Below the pieces are notes generated by a model. It searched no databases, was not told the origin of the DNA, and saw only the letters and a list, made by a program, of their open reading frames with translations. 64,000 nucleotides of DNA. Origin: CAVXYG01 sp963766005. Its GTDB lineage: Bacteria; Actinomycetota; Actinomycetes; S36-B12; GCA-2699445. The stretch lies in contig CAVXYG010000010.1 in the NCBI GenBank assembly GCA_963766005.1, positions 1 to 64,000 of the forward strand, in the 5' to 3' direction. Below are positions 27,049-35,141 of this stretch, piece after piece. The first letter of the stretch is position 1. Each line of letters starts with the position of its first letter. Both the position numbers and the translations under genes were made by a program.

Positions 27049-29520
27049 CTACGGAACGATGTTCACCACCTTGGGCGCCCGCACGATGACGCGTCGCGGC
27101 TGCCTGCCGGCCAGCGCGGCGACAACTGCCGCCGTCTGCAGCGCCAAGGCCTCCAGCGCGTCCGGGGCGATGTCCGGGGCGACCTGCAGCACCGCCCTCT
27201 TCTTCCCCTGCACCTGCACGACGCACGACACCTCCTCGCGCACCAGCAGCGCTGGGTCCACGGCCGGCCAGCCGGCGCGGGCGACGGACGGCTCGTGCCC
27301 GAGCAGCTCCCACATGTCCTCAGCCGTGTAGGGGGCACCCAGGACCGACAGCATGATGGCAATCGCCTCGGCAGCTTCCCGCACGGCCGGATCGCCCGGC
27401 CCGGGGGCACCGTCGATGGCCTTGCGGGTCTCGTTCACCAGCTCCATGGCTTTGGCGACCGCGACGTTGAAGCGGAAGGAGTCCAGCGACTGCTCCGCCT
27501 CGCTGAGCAACCGGTGGGTGCGTTTGCGCAGCGCCGTGTCCCCGGCGGCCGGATCGCTGCCCGGCGCGCTGTCGACATCGCTGGCGATCCGCCAGGCGCG
27601 CGCCAGGAACTTCTTGCTGCCGGCCGGCGAGACCTGGGCCCAGTCAACGTCGTCCTCCGGCGGCCCGGCGAAGACCATGGTGATCCGCACCGCGTCCACT
27701 CCGTGCTCGGCCAATTCCTCTGACAGCCGCACCAGGTTTCCGCGCGACTTGCTCATCGCCGAACCGTCCATGACGACCATGCCCTGGTTCAGCAGGCGGG
27801 TGAACGGCTCGGTGAACTCGACCATGCCCATGTCGAACAGCACCTTGGTGAAGAACCGCGAGTACAGCAGGTGCAGAATCGCGTGGGTCACGCCGCCGAC
27901 GTATTGGTCGACCGGCATCCAGGTGCGCGCCTGCTCGCGGTCGAACGGCGCCGTGTCCAGGTGCGGATCCAGATAGCGCAGGAAGTACCAGGAGGAGTCG
28001 ACGAAGGTGTCCATGGTGTCGGGGTCGCGGCGCGCGGGACCGCCGCAGGAGGGGCACGGCACCGATGCCCAGGAATCCGCCGCACCGAGCGGCGACGTCC
28101 CCTTCGGCTGCAGGTCCAGGCCCGCGGTGGCCGGCAGCGTCACCGGCAGTTCGTCGTCGGGTACCGGCACCTCGCCGCAGTGCGGGCAGTGGACGATCGG
28201 GATGGGCGTGCCCCAGTAGCGCTGCCGCGAGATCAGCCAGTCCCGCAGCCGGTAGTTCACGGCCGCCTCGCCGGTGCCCCGCTCACGCAGGATCTCGATG
28301 ATGCGGCCGATAGCCGCGTCCTTGTCCAAGCCGTCGAGCGGGCCGGAGTTGATATGCGGCCCGTCGTCGGCGGTCGCCACCCCGGTGGCTGCCGGATCAT
28401 CACCGGCCGCCACCACGGTGCGCACCGGCAGGTCGAACCTCCGGGCGAAGTCCAGGTCGCGCTGATCGTGCGCCGGCACGGCCATGATGGCGCCTGTGCC
28501 GTAGTCGGCCAGCACGTAGTCCGAGGCCCACACCGGCAGCCGCTCGCCGTTGACCGGGTTGATCGCGTAGCGGTTCAGGAAGACACCGGTCTTGGCGGCC
28601 TCGGTGCTGAGCCGATCGATCTCGCTGGTTGCCCGGACCCGCTCCAGGTAGGTCGCGAACTCCGCTTCGACGCCGGAGCCCTCGGCGAGCTCGGCAGCAA
28701 GATCCGAGTCCGCGGCCACGACGAAGAACGTCGCGCCGTACAGCGTGTCCGGCCGCGTCGTGTAGACCGTCACCGGCTCGTCGCGGCCCTCGATGACGAA
28801 CCGCACGTCGGCGCCGGTCGATCGACCGATCCAGTTGCGCTGCATCGACAGCACCTTCTCCGGCCAGCCGGCGGTCAACTGCTCCATGTCGTCCAGAAGT
28901 CGGTCGGCGTAGTCGGTGATCTTCAGGTACCACTGGGTCAGCTTCTTCTTCGTGACCGGCGTGTCGGACCGCTCGCAGAGTCCGCCCACCACCTGCTCGT
29001 TGGCCAGCACCGTCTGACAGTCGGGGCACCAGTTGACGCTGCTGTCCTTGCGGTAGGCCAGGCCCCGCTCGAACATGCGCAGGAACAGCCACTGGTTCCA
29101 CCGGTAGTACTCCGGATCGCAGGTCTGCAGCACCCGGTCCCAGTCGAAGGAGCACGCGTAGCGCTGCATGGATGCCTTCTGCTGGGCGATGTTGGCGTAG
29201 GTCCACTCCCCCGGGTCCACTCCGCGCTTGATCGCAGCGTTCTCCGCCGGCAGGCCGAAGGCATCCCAGCCGATCGGGTGCAGCACGTTGTACCCGCGCT
29301 GCACCCAGTAGCGGGCCACGACGTCGCCGAGCGCGTAGGCCTCCGCGTGGCCCATGTGCAGATCGCCGGAGGGGTAGGGGAACATGTCGAGCACGTACTT
29401 CTTCGGGCGGTCGTCGGCGGGATCCCCGGAGCGGAAGGGCTGCAGATCCTCCCAGACCGGCTGCCATTTGGCCTGGATGGCCGCGACGTCGTACTCGGAT
29501 CGCTCGGATGTCTCCGTCAT
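27049..29520 (-). CDS. leuS: leucyl-tRNA synthetase
   Basis: 823-aa class I synthetase. The HIGH-type motif lies in MFPYPSGDLHMGHAEAYALG, the KMSKS-type motif in MDGSAMSKSRGNLV, and the CP1 editing domain around YTTRPDTLYGATFFVVAADS. The zinc region has CPHCGEVPVPDDELPV and CPSCGGPARRD. The ATG at 29520 (MTETSERSEYDV) is preferred to the ORF start 45 bp upstream. It diverges from the membrane hydroxylase gene with 43 bp between start codons. Confidence 0.96.
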   Translation of the reverse strand: MTETSERSEYDVAAIQAKWQPVWEDLQPFRSGDPADDRPKKYVLDMFPYPSGDLHMGHAEAYALGDVVARYWVQRGYNVLHPIGWDAFGLPAENAAIKRGVDPGEWTYANIAQQKASMQRYACSFDWDRVLQTCDPEYYRWNQWLFLRMFERGLAYRKDSSVNWCPDCQTVLANEQVVGGLCERSDTPVTKKKLTQWYLKITDYADRLLDDMEQLTAGWPEKVLSMQRNWIGRSTGADVRFVIEGRDEPVTVYTTRPDTLYGATFFVVAADSDLAAELAEGSGVEAEFATYLERVRATSEIDRLSTEAAKTGVFLNRYAINPVNGERLPVWASDYVLADYGTGAIMAVPAHDQRDLDFARRFDLPVRTVVAAGDDPAATGVATADDGPHINSGPLDGLDKDAAIGRIIEILRERGTGEAAVNYRLRDWLISRQRYWGTPIPIVHCPHCGEVPVPDDELPVTLPATAGLDLQPKGTSPLGAADSWASVPCPSCGGPARRDPDTMDTFVDSSWYFLRYLDPHLDTAPFDREQARTWMPVDQYVGGVTHAILHLLYSRFFTKVLFDMGMVEFTEPFTRLLNQGMVVMDGSAMSKSRGNLVRLSEELAEHGVDAVRITMVFAGPPEDDVDWAQVSPAGSKKFLARAWRIASDVDSAPGSDPAAGDTALRKRTHRLLSEAEQSLDSFRFNVAVAKAMELVNETRKAIDGAPGPGDPAVREAAEAIAIMLSVLGAPYTAEDMWELLGHEPSVARAGWPAVDPALLVREEVSCVVQVQGKKRAVLQVAPDIAPDALEALALQTAAVVAALAGRQPRRVIVRAPKVVNIVP

Positions 29521-29563
29521 GCCTTCATTATCGGGTACGCCTTCCTGCAATACGATCGCCCTC

Positions 29564-30466
29564 ATGCTGGACCCAAAGGTTGTGGCGATCCCCTTCTACC
29601 TGACGACCATGGCGCTGGAGTACTACTCGACACGGCGCAACCCCAGACCGGGCGACCGGGGCTACGGCGGCAGAGATTCGGCCACGTCGATCACGATGGG
29701 GTTGGGCAGCCTGGCGATCGGTGCCGCGTACGGGGCCCTGCAGCTTGCGATCTTCGCCTGGGTGGGCCAATTCGCCGTGGTGGACCTCGGATCCGTGGCC
29801 GAGAACACCGGCGCCAGCGGATGGCTGGCATCCTGGGTGCTCCTGGTGCTGCTCGTGGACTTCTGCTACTACTGGTTCCACCGGCTGCACCACGAGGTCC
29901 GCTTCTTCTGGGCCGCGCACGTCACGCACCACTCCTCGCAGTACTTCAACCTCACGACCGCTGTTCGCCAGTCGTGGACGCCGGTGACGGGCACGCTGTT
30001 CTATCTGCCCATCTTCCTGCTGGGGTTCCAGGCCTGGCAGTTCGCCTTCGTCTACGGCTGGAACCTGATCTACCAGTACTGGATCCACACGGAGCGGATC
30101 GACCGGCTCCCCCGCTGGTTGGAGTTCACGCTCAACACGCCCAGCCACCACCGCGTCCACCACGGCAGCGACAACGAGTACTTGGACAAGAACTACGGCG
30201 GCATCTTCATCGTCTTCGACCGGATGTTCGGATCCTTCCAGGCGGAGGCCGCCCGCCCGAACTACGGCCTGACCCGGAACATCACCTCCTACAACCCGAT
30301 CTACGTCGCCTGGCACGAGTTCGCCGCAATCGGTCGCGACGTGTGGCGCGCACCCTCGTGGCGGCAGCGCTGGGTGCTCACGTTCGGCCGGCCGGGTGCT
30401 GCCCGGGAGCTGCTGGCGGAGTCCGGCACCCCCCACCTCGGGAACCCAGGACGCACCCCGGGGTGA
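29564..30466 (+). CDS. sterol desaturase/fatty acid hydroxylase superfamily membrane protein
   Basis: 300 aa with about four membrane helices. Three histidine clusters of the di-iron site are present: FHRLHHEVRFFWAAH, HVTHHSSQYF and NTPSHHRVHHGSDNEYLD. These enzymes hydroxylate or desaturate lipids using O2; the substrate is unknown. The ATG at 29564 has no ribosome site, but a -10-like TACGAT (29551-29556) ends 7 nt upstream, suggesting a leaderless message. Earlier residues of the longer ORF overlap leuS and are not family-like. Confidence 0.88.
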   Translation: MLDPKVVAIPFYLTTMALEYYSTRRNPRPGDRGYGGRDSATSITMGLGSLAIGAAYGALQLAIFAWVGQFAVVDLGSVAENTGASGWLASWVLLVLLVDFCYYWFHRLHHEVRFFWAAHVTHHSSQYFNLTTAVRQSWTPVTGTLFYLPIFLLGFQAWQFAFVYGWNLIYQYWIHTERIDRLPRWLEFTLNTPSHHRVHHGSDNEYLDKNYGGIFIVFDRMFGSFQAEAARPNYGLTRNITSYNPIYVAWHEFAAIGRDVWRAPSWRQRWVLTFGRPGAARELLAESGTPHLGNPGRTPG

Positions 30467-30477
30467 GGTGGGGTGCG
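30452..30477. terminator. possible terminator at the end of the hydroxylase gene
   Basis: 8-bp inverted repeat CGCACCCC / GGGGTGCG with a 10-nt loop, straddling the stop codon of the preceding gene. There is no T-run. It lies before the convergent octT. Confidence 0.3.
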
Positions 30478-30609
30478 CGGCGGGATGCACCCTGGGCGAG
30501 ATCGTGACGCGACAGCCAATCGGAGCCCTTGGGCTGACCGGCACGAAGTCCCTGGCCCCCGTCACTGACCCCTCGTCCCTGCCGCGCCGCCCCTGCCGCC
30601 AGGACGCAG

Positions 30610-31359
30610 TCAGGGGCGGCTGCCCAGCACGTCGGCGATAGCGGCTCCGACGTCGGCGTGCGTCTGCCAGCCCCAATGCATGCCGTCGGGGTTGTTGCGT
30701 CCAGCGGCCAGGTGGGGACCGACGATCGGATCCAGGTCGATGCCGGCAACGGCGTGCTCGGCGCACCACCGCCTCGCAGCCGCCACGGCCTGGACGTGGT
30801 GGCGCTGCGAGGGATAGATGGCCGCGTCGTACGGCGCAGGCAGCAGTCGCAGGATCGGCACGTCAGGCCGGTAGGTCCGGATTCCCTCGACCATGCGGGT
30901 CAGGTAGTGCGACGTGGCTTCGATGGACAGCTGCGGCAGTCGCCCGGCGGTCCCCCGGATGACATGCGGGGCGGCGCTTCGGTAGGCGCTGCGCACCCGG
31001 CGGCGCAGGTGCCCGGGACGGATGTAGGGCATCGACTCGCGCAGCCAGGTCGGCAGTGCGGCGGGGAGTTGGTCCATCTGTCCCAGTGCCAGCACCACCG
31101 CGCTCGCCCGCGGGACGTACACGCCCCAGGCCACCGGATCCTTCGTCAGCGCCCACCAGCCGTCGCGCGCCGTCCACCCCGGCCGGGCCAACAGGTCCAC
31201 AGACCAGTCGTCACGGATTCGGCGGGCCGCGATCGTGGAGTAGAGCCGCCCGTCGGTGGGTGGCACCGCCTCTGCAGGACCGTGGTAGGCCAAGGAGTCG
31301 GCGAACAGCAGTAGATGCCCCACTCCTGCATTGTGCCGTCCGCTTGCGGGACGGGACAC
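30610..31359 (-). CDS. octT: diglucosylglycerate octanoyltransferase (OctT), SGNH-type
   Basis: 249 aa, close to the length of M. tuberculosis Rv2418c. Blocks LLLFADSLAYHGPAEAV (nucleophile region of the SGNH/GDSL fold, DS), WTARDGWWALTKDPVAWGVY, LALGQMDQLPAALPTWLRES and AAGRNNPDGMHWGWQTHADV (catalytic Asp and His) match what I recall of OctT. In mycobacteria OctT adds octanoate to diglucosylglycerate in methylglucose lipopolysaccharide synthesis. The start could be GTG at 31359 or GTG at 31323; the first gives the family length. No other pathway gene lies here, so the product made in this organism is an inference. Confidence 0.78.
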   Translation of the reverse strand: MSRPASGRHNAGVGHLLLFADSLAYHGPAEAVPPTDGRLYSTIAARRIRDDWSVDLLARPGWTARDGWWALTKDPVAWGVYVPRASAVVLALGQMDQLPAALPTWLRESMPYIRPGHLRRRVRSAYRSAAPHVIRGTAGRLPQLSIEATSHYLTRMVEGIRTYRPDVPILRLLPAPYDAAIYPSQRHHVQAVAAARRWCAEHAVAGIDLDPIVGPHLAAGRNNPDGMHWGWQTHADVGAAIADVLGSRP

Positions 31360-31392
31360 CGCCGCCGCACCACGCCGTACCTCACACAGTTC

Positions 31393-31423
31393 TTGACAGA
31401 GTCCAGAGTTGACCGCATAGGGT
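31393..31423 (+). promoter_or_regulatory. furA promoter with FurA-box-like sequence
   Basis: TTGACA (31393-31398) and TAGGGT (31418-31423) form -35 and -10 elements with a long 19-nt spacer. The -10 ends 6 nt before the GTG start of furA, so the transcript is probably leaderless. The stretch TCTTGACAGAGTCCAGA resembles, from memory, the FurA operator of mycobacterial furA-katG, which overlaps the promoter in the same way. Confidence 0.6.
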
Positions 31424-31429
31424 GGTCCC

Positions 31430-31861
31430 GTGCACCACCCGAGCGATCAGGCCGCGCTGTTGCGGGGGCACGGGCTGCAGGTCACCGCGCAGCGGCTCGC
31501 CGTGCTGCAGGCGGTGGCCGACCGGCCCCATGGCACCGCAGACGAACTGGCGGAGATCATCCGCGCCGACATCGGGGCCATCTCGCGGCAAGCCGTCTAC
31601 GACGCACTCGGGGCGATGGCCGATCGCGGCCTGCTACGGCGCGTGCAACCCGCCGGATCACCGACCCGTTACGAGCAGCGGGTCGGTGACAACCACCACC
31701 ACCTCGTCTGCCGGGCATGCGGCACGATGGTCGACGTGGACTGCGCCGTCGGCACCGCGCCGTGCCTGACGGCCGTCCACGACGCGGGTTTCACCGTCGA
31801 CGAGGCCGAAGTCACCTATTGGGGGCATTGCCCGGACTGCCAGGAGGCAGCCACCGGGTGA
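31430..31861 (+). CDS. furA: Fur-family redox-sensing repressor FurA
   Basis: 143 aa. The winged helix GLQVTAQRLAVLQAVADRPH and RQAVYDALGAMADRGLLRRV is followed by the metal/dimer domain DNHHHLVCRACGTMVDVDC, with a CxxC pair (CRAC) and a second (CPDC) near the end. FurA proteins repress their own gene and the adjacent katG, and release DNA on peroxide or metal loss. The GTG start at 31430 has no ribosome site and fits a leaderless message. katG begins 48 bp downstream. Confidence 0.93.
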   Translation: MHHPSDQAALLRGHGLQVTAQRLAVLQAVADRPHGTADELAEIIRADIGAISRQAVYDALGAMADRGLLRRVQPAGSPTRYEQRVGDNHHHLVCRACGTMVDVDCAVGTAPCLTAVHDAGFTVDEAEVTYWGHCPDCQEAATG

Positions 31862-31909
31862 TGTGCACGGCCAGGATCACCACCGGATGTTGAGTAACCG
31901 AGGAGAACG

Positions 31910-34141
31910 ATGAGCAACGAGGAACACGGCACCGTCGTCACCAGCGACGATCCCAGCAGCGCCGGCTGCCCGGTCATGCACACCGGCCACCAGGCGGTCG
32001 GGGCCACCGCGAACCAACACTGGTGGCCGAACAACCTGAATCTGCGGATTCTGCGGCAGAACGACCCGCGATCGAACCCGTACGGCGGGGACTTCGACTA
32101 CGCAGAGGCCTTCGACTCGCTGGACTTCGAGGAGTTGGCGCGCGACGTCGACGCAGTCATGACCGACTCCCAGCAGTGGTGGCCGGCCGACTACGGGCAC
32201 TACGGCCCCCTGTTCATCCGCATGACCTGGCACGCTGCGGGCACCTACCGCGTCGCCGACGGGCGTGGCGGTGGCGGCACGGGAGCGCAGCGCTTCGCGC
32301 CGCTCAACAGCTGGCCGGACAACGCCAACCTCGATAAGGCCCGCCGCCTGCTGTGGCCGATCAAGCAGAAGTACGGGCGCAAGCTGTCGTGGGCGGACCT
32401 GCTGATCTTCGCGGGCAACCGCGCACTGGAGACCATGGGCTTGCGCACCTTCGGCTTCGGCGGCGGCCGGCCGGACATCTGGGCCCCCGAGGACGACGTC
32501 TACTGGGGTCCGGAGACCGAGTGGCTCGGCGATGAGCGCTACAGCGGCGACCGGGAGCTGGCCAACCCGCTGGGGGCGGTCCAGATGGGACTGATCTACG
32601 TCAACCCCGAGGGCCCCAACGGCAACCCCGACCCGATGGCCTCCGCCCGCGACATTCGCGAAACGTTTGCCCGCATGGCCATGAACGACGAGGAGACCGT
32701 CGCGCTCACCGCCGGCGGCCACACCTTCGGCAAGATGCACGGCGCCGCCGACCCGGACCAGTACGTCGGGCCGGAGCCGGAAGGCGCGCCGATCCAGGAG
32801 CAGGGCCTGGGCTGGTTGAGCACCTACCGCACTGGCAGGGGCAACGACACGATCACCTCCGGGCTGGAGGGCGCCTGGACGAACAACCCCGTCCGGTGGG
32901 ACAACGGCTACTTCGAGAACCTCTTCTCCTACGACTGGGAGCTCACGAAGAGCCCCGCCGGGGCCTACCAGTGGAAGCCCAAGAACCCTGAGGCCGAAGG
33001 CACCGTCCCCAGCGCGCAGGACGCGTCCAAGCGGGAGTCCCCGGTCATGTCCACCGCCGACATGGCCATGATCACCGACCCGATCTACCGGGAGATCTCG
33101 CGGCGCTTCTCCGAGAACCCCGATCAGTTCGCCGACGCGTTCGCCCGGGCTTGGTTCAAGCTGCTGCACCGCGACATGGGCCCGATCGCGCGCTACCGCG
33201 GACCGTGGGTCCCGCAGGAGCAACTCATCTGGCAGGATCCGCTGCCGGCCGTCGACCACGAATTGATCGACGACGGGGACATCGTTGTGCTCAAGCACGC
33301 GATTCGGGACTCCGGGCTGCCGGTCTCGAAACTGGTCTCCACCGCCTGGGCCGCAGCATCCACCTACCGCGATACCGACAAGCGCGGCGGGGCCAACGGG
33401 GCGCGCATCCGACTCTCCCCGCAGGCGGAATGGGATGTCAACGTCATCTCCGGGGTGTCTCGCGTAGTGGATGCGCTGGAGAAGATCCAGCAGGAGTTCA
33501 ACGCTGCACAGCCGGGGAACAAGCGCGTGTCACTGGCGGACGTGATCGTGCTGGGCGGCTGCGCAGCTGTGGAATCGGCCGCGCGCGAGGCTGGCTACGA
33601 CGTCCAGGTGCCTTTCACACCTGGACGTACCGACGCCACGCAGGAACAGACCGACGCCGGGTCCTTCGCGCCGCTGGAGCCCACCGCCGACGCGTTCCGC
33701 AACTACCTGCAGAAGGGTCATCGCCTGGCATCGGAGCACCTCATGCTCGACAAGGCGTTCATGCTCACGCTTTCTGCGCCGGAGATGACCGTGCTGCTCG
33801 GCGGGATGCGGGTCCTGGGCACGAACGCCGACGAGTCCGGACACGGGGTGCTCACGGCGCGTCCGGGGACGCTGAGCAACGATTTCTTCGTCAACCTGCT
33901 CGACATGGGTACGCAGTGGAGCGCAACGGCGAACAGCGAGGACGTCTTCGAGGGACGCGACGTTGAGACCGGCGACGTGCGCTGGACAGGCACGCGCGTG
34001 GACCTCATCTTCGGCTCGAACTCCGAACTGCGGGCGTTGGCGGAGGTGTACGCCAGCGCGGATGCCGAGGAGCAGTTCGTCCGGGAGTTCGTGGGCGCGT
34101 GGGCCAAGGTGATGGAGTTGGACCGCTTCGACCTGGCGTGA
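31910..34141 (+). CDS. katG: catalase-peroxidase KatG
   Basis: 743-aa bifunctional heme enzyme that removes H2O2. The distal site IRMTWHAAGTYRV places Arg104, Trp107 and His108 exactly as in the M. tuberculosis protein. The proximal His lies in TAGGHTFGKMHGA. The Tyr of MGLIYVNPEGPNGNPDP and the Met of ETFARMAMNDEE can form the Met-Tyr-Trp adduct needed for catalase activity. DTITSGLEGAWT retains the Ser at the isoniazid-activation position. A ribosome site (GAGGAG) precedes the ATG. Complete, with N- and C-terminal domains. Confidence 0.97.
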   Translation: MSNEEHGTVVTSDDPSSAGCPVMHTGHQAVGATANQHWWPNNLNLRILRQNDPRSNPYGGDFDYAEAFDSLDFEELARDVDAVMTDSQQWWPADYGHYGPLFIRMTWHAAGTYRVADGRGGGGTGAQRFAPLNSWPDNANLDKARRLLWPIKQKYGRKLSWADLLIFAGNRALETMGLRTFGFGGGRPDIWAPEDDVYWGPETEWLGDERYSGDRELANPLGAVQMGLIYVNPEGPNGNPDPMASARDIRETFARMAMNDEETVALTAGGHTFGKMHGAADPDQYVGPEPEGAPIQEQGLGWLSTYRTGRGNDTITSGLEGAWTNNPVRWDNGYFENLFSYDWELTKSPAGAYQWKPKNPEAEGTVPSAQDASKRESPVMSTADMAMITDPIYREISRRFSENPDQFADAFARAWFKLLHRDMGPIARYRGPWVPQEQLIWQDPLPAVDHELIDDGDIVVLKHAIRDSGLPVSKLVSTAWAAASTYRDTDKRGGANGARIRLSPQAEWDVNVISGVSRVVDALEKIQQEFNAAQPGNKRVSLADVIVLGGCAAVESAAREAGYDVQVPFTPGRTDATQEQTDAGSFAPLEPTADAFRNYLQKGHRLASEHLMLDKAFMLTLSAPEMTVLLGGMRVLGTNADESGHGVLTARPGTLSNDFFVNLLDMGTQWSATANSEDVFEGRDVETGDVRWTGTRVDLIFGSNSELRALAEVYASADAEEQFVREFVGAWAKVMELDRFDLA

Positions 34142-34156
34142 CCCTCAGCAACGGCC

Positions 34157-34361
34157 CGGCCGTCGCCCTCCGCGGGCGGGGGCCGGGCCGTCGCCCGCGG
34201 GCGGGGCCGGCCGTCGCCTGCGCGGGCGGAGGCCCGGCCGTTGCCCTGCGCGGGCGGGGGCCCGGCCGTCGCTCTCCGCGGGCGGGGGTCCGGCCGTCGC
34301 CCTGCGCGGGCGGAGGCCCGGCCGTTGCCCTGCGCGGGCGGGGGCCGGGCCGTCGCCCTGG
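34157..34361. repeat. GC-rich ~28-bp tandem repeat downstream of katG
   Basis: About seven tandem copies of a ~28-bp unit of the form CGGCCGTCGCCCTGCGCGGG followed by CGGGGGCC, with small length and base changes (GTC or GTT, GGG or GGA, one shortened copy near 34184-34206). Each unit can fold as CGCCC-N5-GGGCG, so the array is a row of small hairpins. It starts 16 bp after the katG stop and may stop transcription, though function is not shown. It is not CRISPR: there are no unique spacers. Confidence 0.85.
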
Positions 34362-34607
34362 TGTCGTCGGCCGCGCGCCCTTGGTTTCCCCTGTGAGTCT
34401 GCCGGGAAGCCTCATCTGGATCGTCATAGATCGGACAGCCTCGCGTGGCTGCGGCCCGGACCCCCATCGAGATGAGCGTTCCCGGCGACTAGCAGGACTA
34501 CTGGCAGCCTCGGAGCGCGATATCGGCCGTGGTGGTGTCCGCAGTAGGCGAAGCGGGCGCCTACGCGGCTTCGTCAGCCTCGATATCCGGAGGCAAGACG
34601 AGAAATG
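34362..34607. other. intergenic DNA between the tandem repeat and the tRNA terminator
   Basis: About 245 bp; together with the repeat array it makes a gene-free stretch of over 500 bp between katG and the tRNA. I see no reading frame with family likeness and no further repeat. Confidence 0.5.
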
Positions 34608-34640
34608 CGCCAGCCGAACCCGACAAGGGTTCGGCTGGCG
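34608..34640 (-). terminator. terminator of tRNA-Ala
   Basis: Perfect 14-bp stem CGCCAGCCGAACCC / GGGTTCGGCTGGCG with a 5-nt loop GACAA, followed on the minus strand by ATTTCT. It lies 11 bp past the 3' end of the tRNA gene. Confidence 0.85.
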
Positions 34641-34649
34641 CAGGGATCC

Positions 34650-34724
<75 letters not shown>

Positions 34725-34763
34725 GAAGGTGGTCCTACTATAGCGACGCCAGGGCGGGCGTTC

Positions 34764-35141
34764 CTAATCCGGCACTGCTTGCTCATCCGGTGCCAGCGGA
34801 ATCACCGGGCAGTCCTTCCAGAGGCGCTCCAGCGCGTAGTGCACCCGCTCCTCCTCCTGCTGCACATGCACCACGATGTCGATGAAGTCCAGCAGCACCC
34901 ATCGCTGCTGCCGCTCTCCCTCCCGCCGCAGGGGCTTGTGACCAGCCTCCCGCAGCCGGCGCTCAACCTCGTCCACGATCGCACCGACCTGGGGCTCGTT
35001 CGCGCCGGTGCACAGCACAAACACATCCGTGATCACCAACGCCTCGCTGACATCCAGAGCAACGATGTCCGTGGCCTTCTTGTCCGCCGCAGCAGCCGCG
35101 GCGACCTGCGCCATCGAGACAGCCTGTTCGGTTGCGGTCAC
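34764..35141 (-). CDS. rsfS: ribosomal silencing factor RsfS
   Basis: 125 aa. RsfS binds L14 and blocks subunit joining during starvation. Blocks DIVALDVSEALVITDVFVLC and HKPLRREGERQQRWVLLDFI followed by DIVVHVQQEEERVHYALERL are typical. The GTG at 35141 overlaps the LCP gene's stop (GTGA), so I prefer it to the much longer frame that opens inside that gene. Confidence 0.94.
   Translation of the reverse strand: MTATEQAVSMAQVAAAAAADKKATDIVALDVSEALVITDVFVLCTGANEPQVGAIVDEVERRLREAGHKPLRREGERQQRWVLLDFIDIVVHVQQEEERVHYALERLWKDCPVIPLAPDEQAVPD

Noticed and set aside
34157..34361. Possible CRISPR array
   Set aside because: Units are directly adjacent with no unique spacers, and no cas genes are present.
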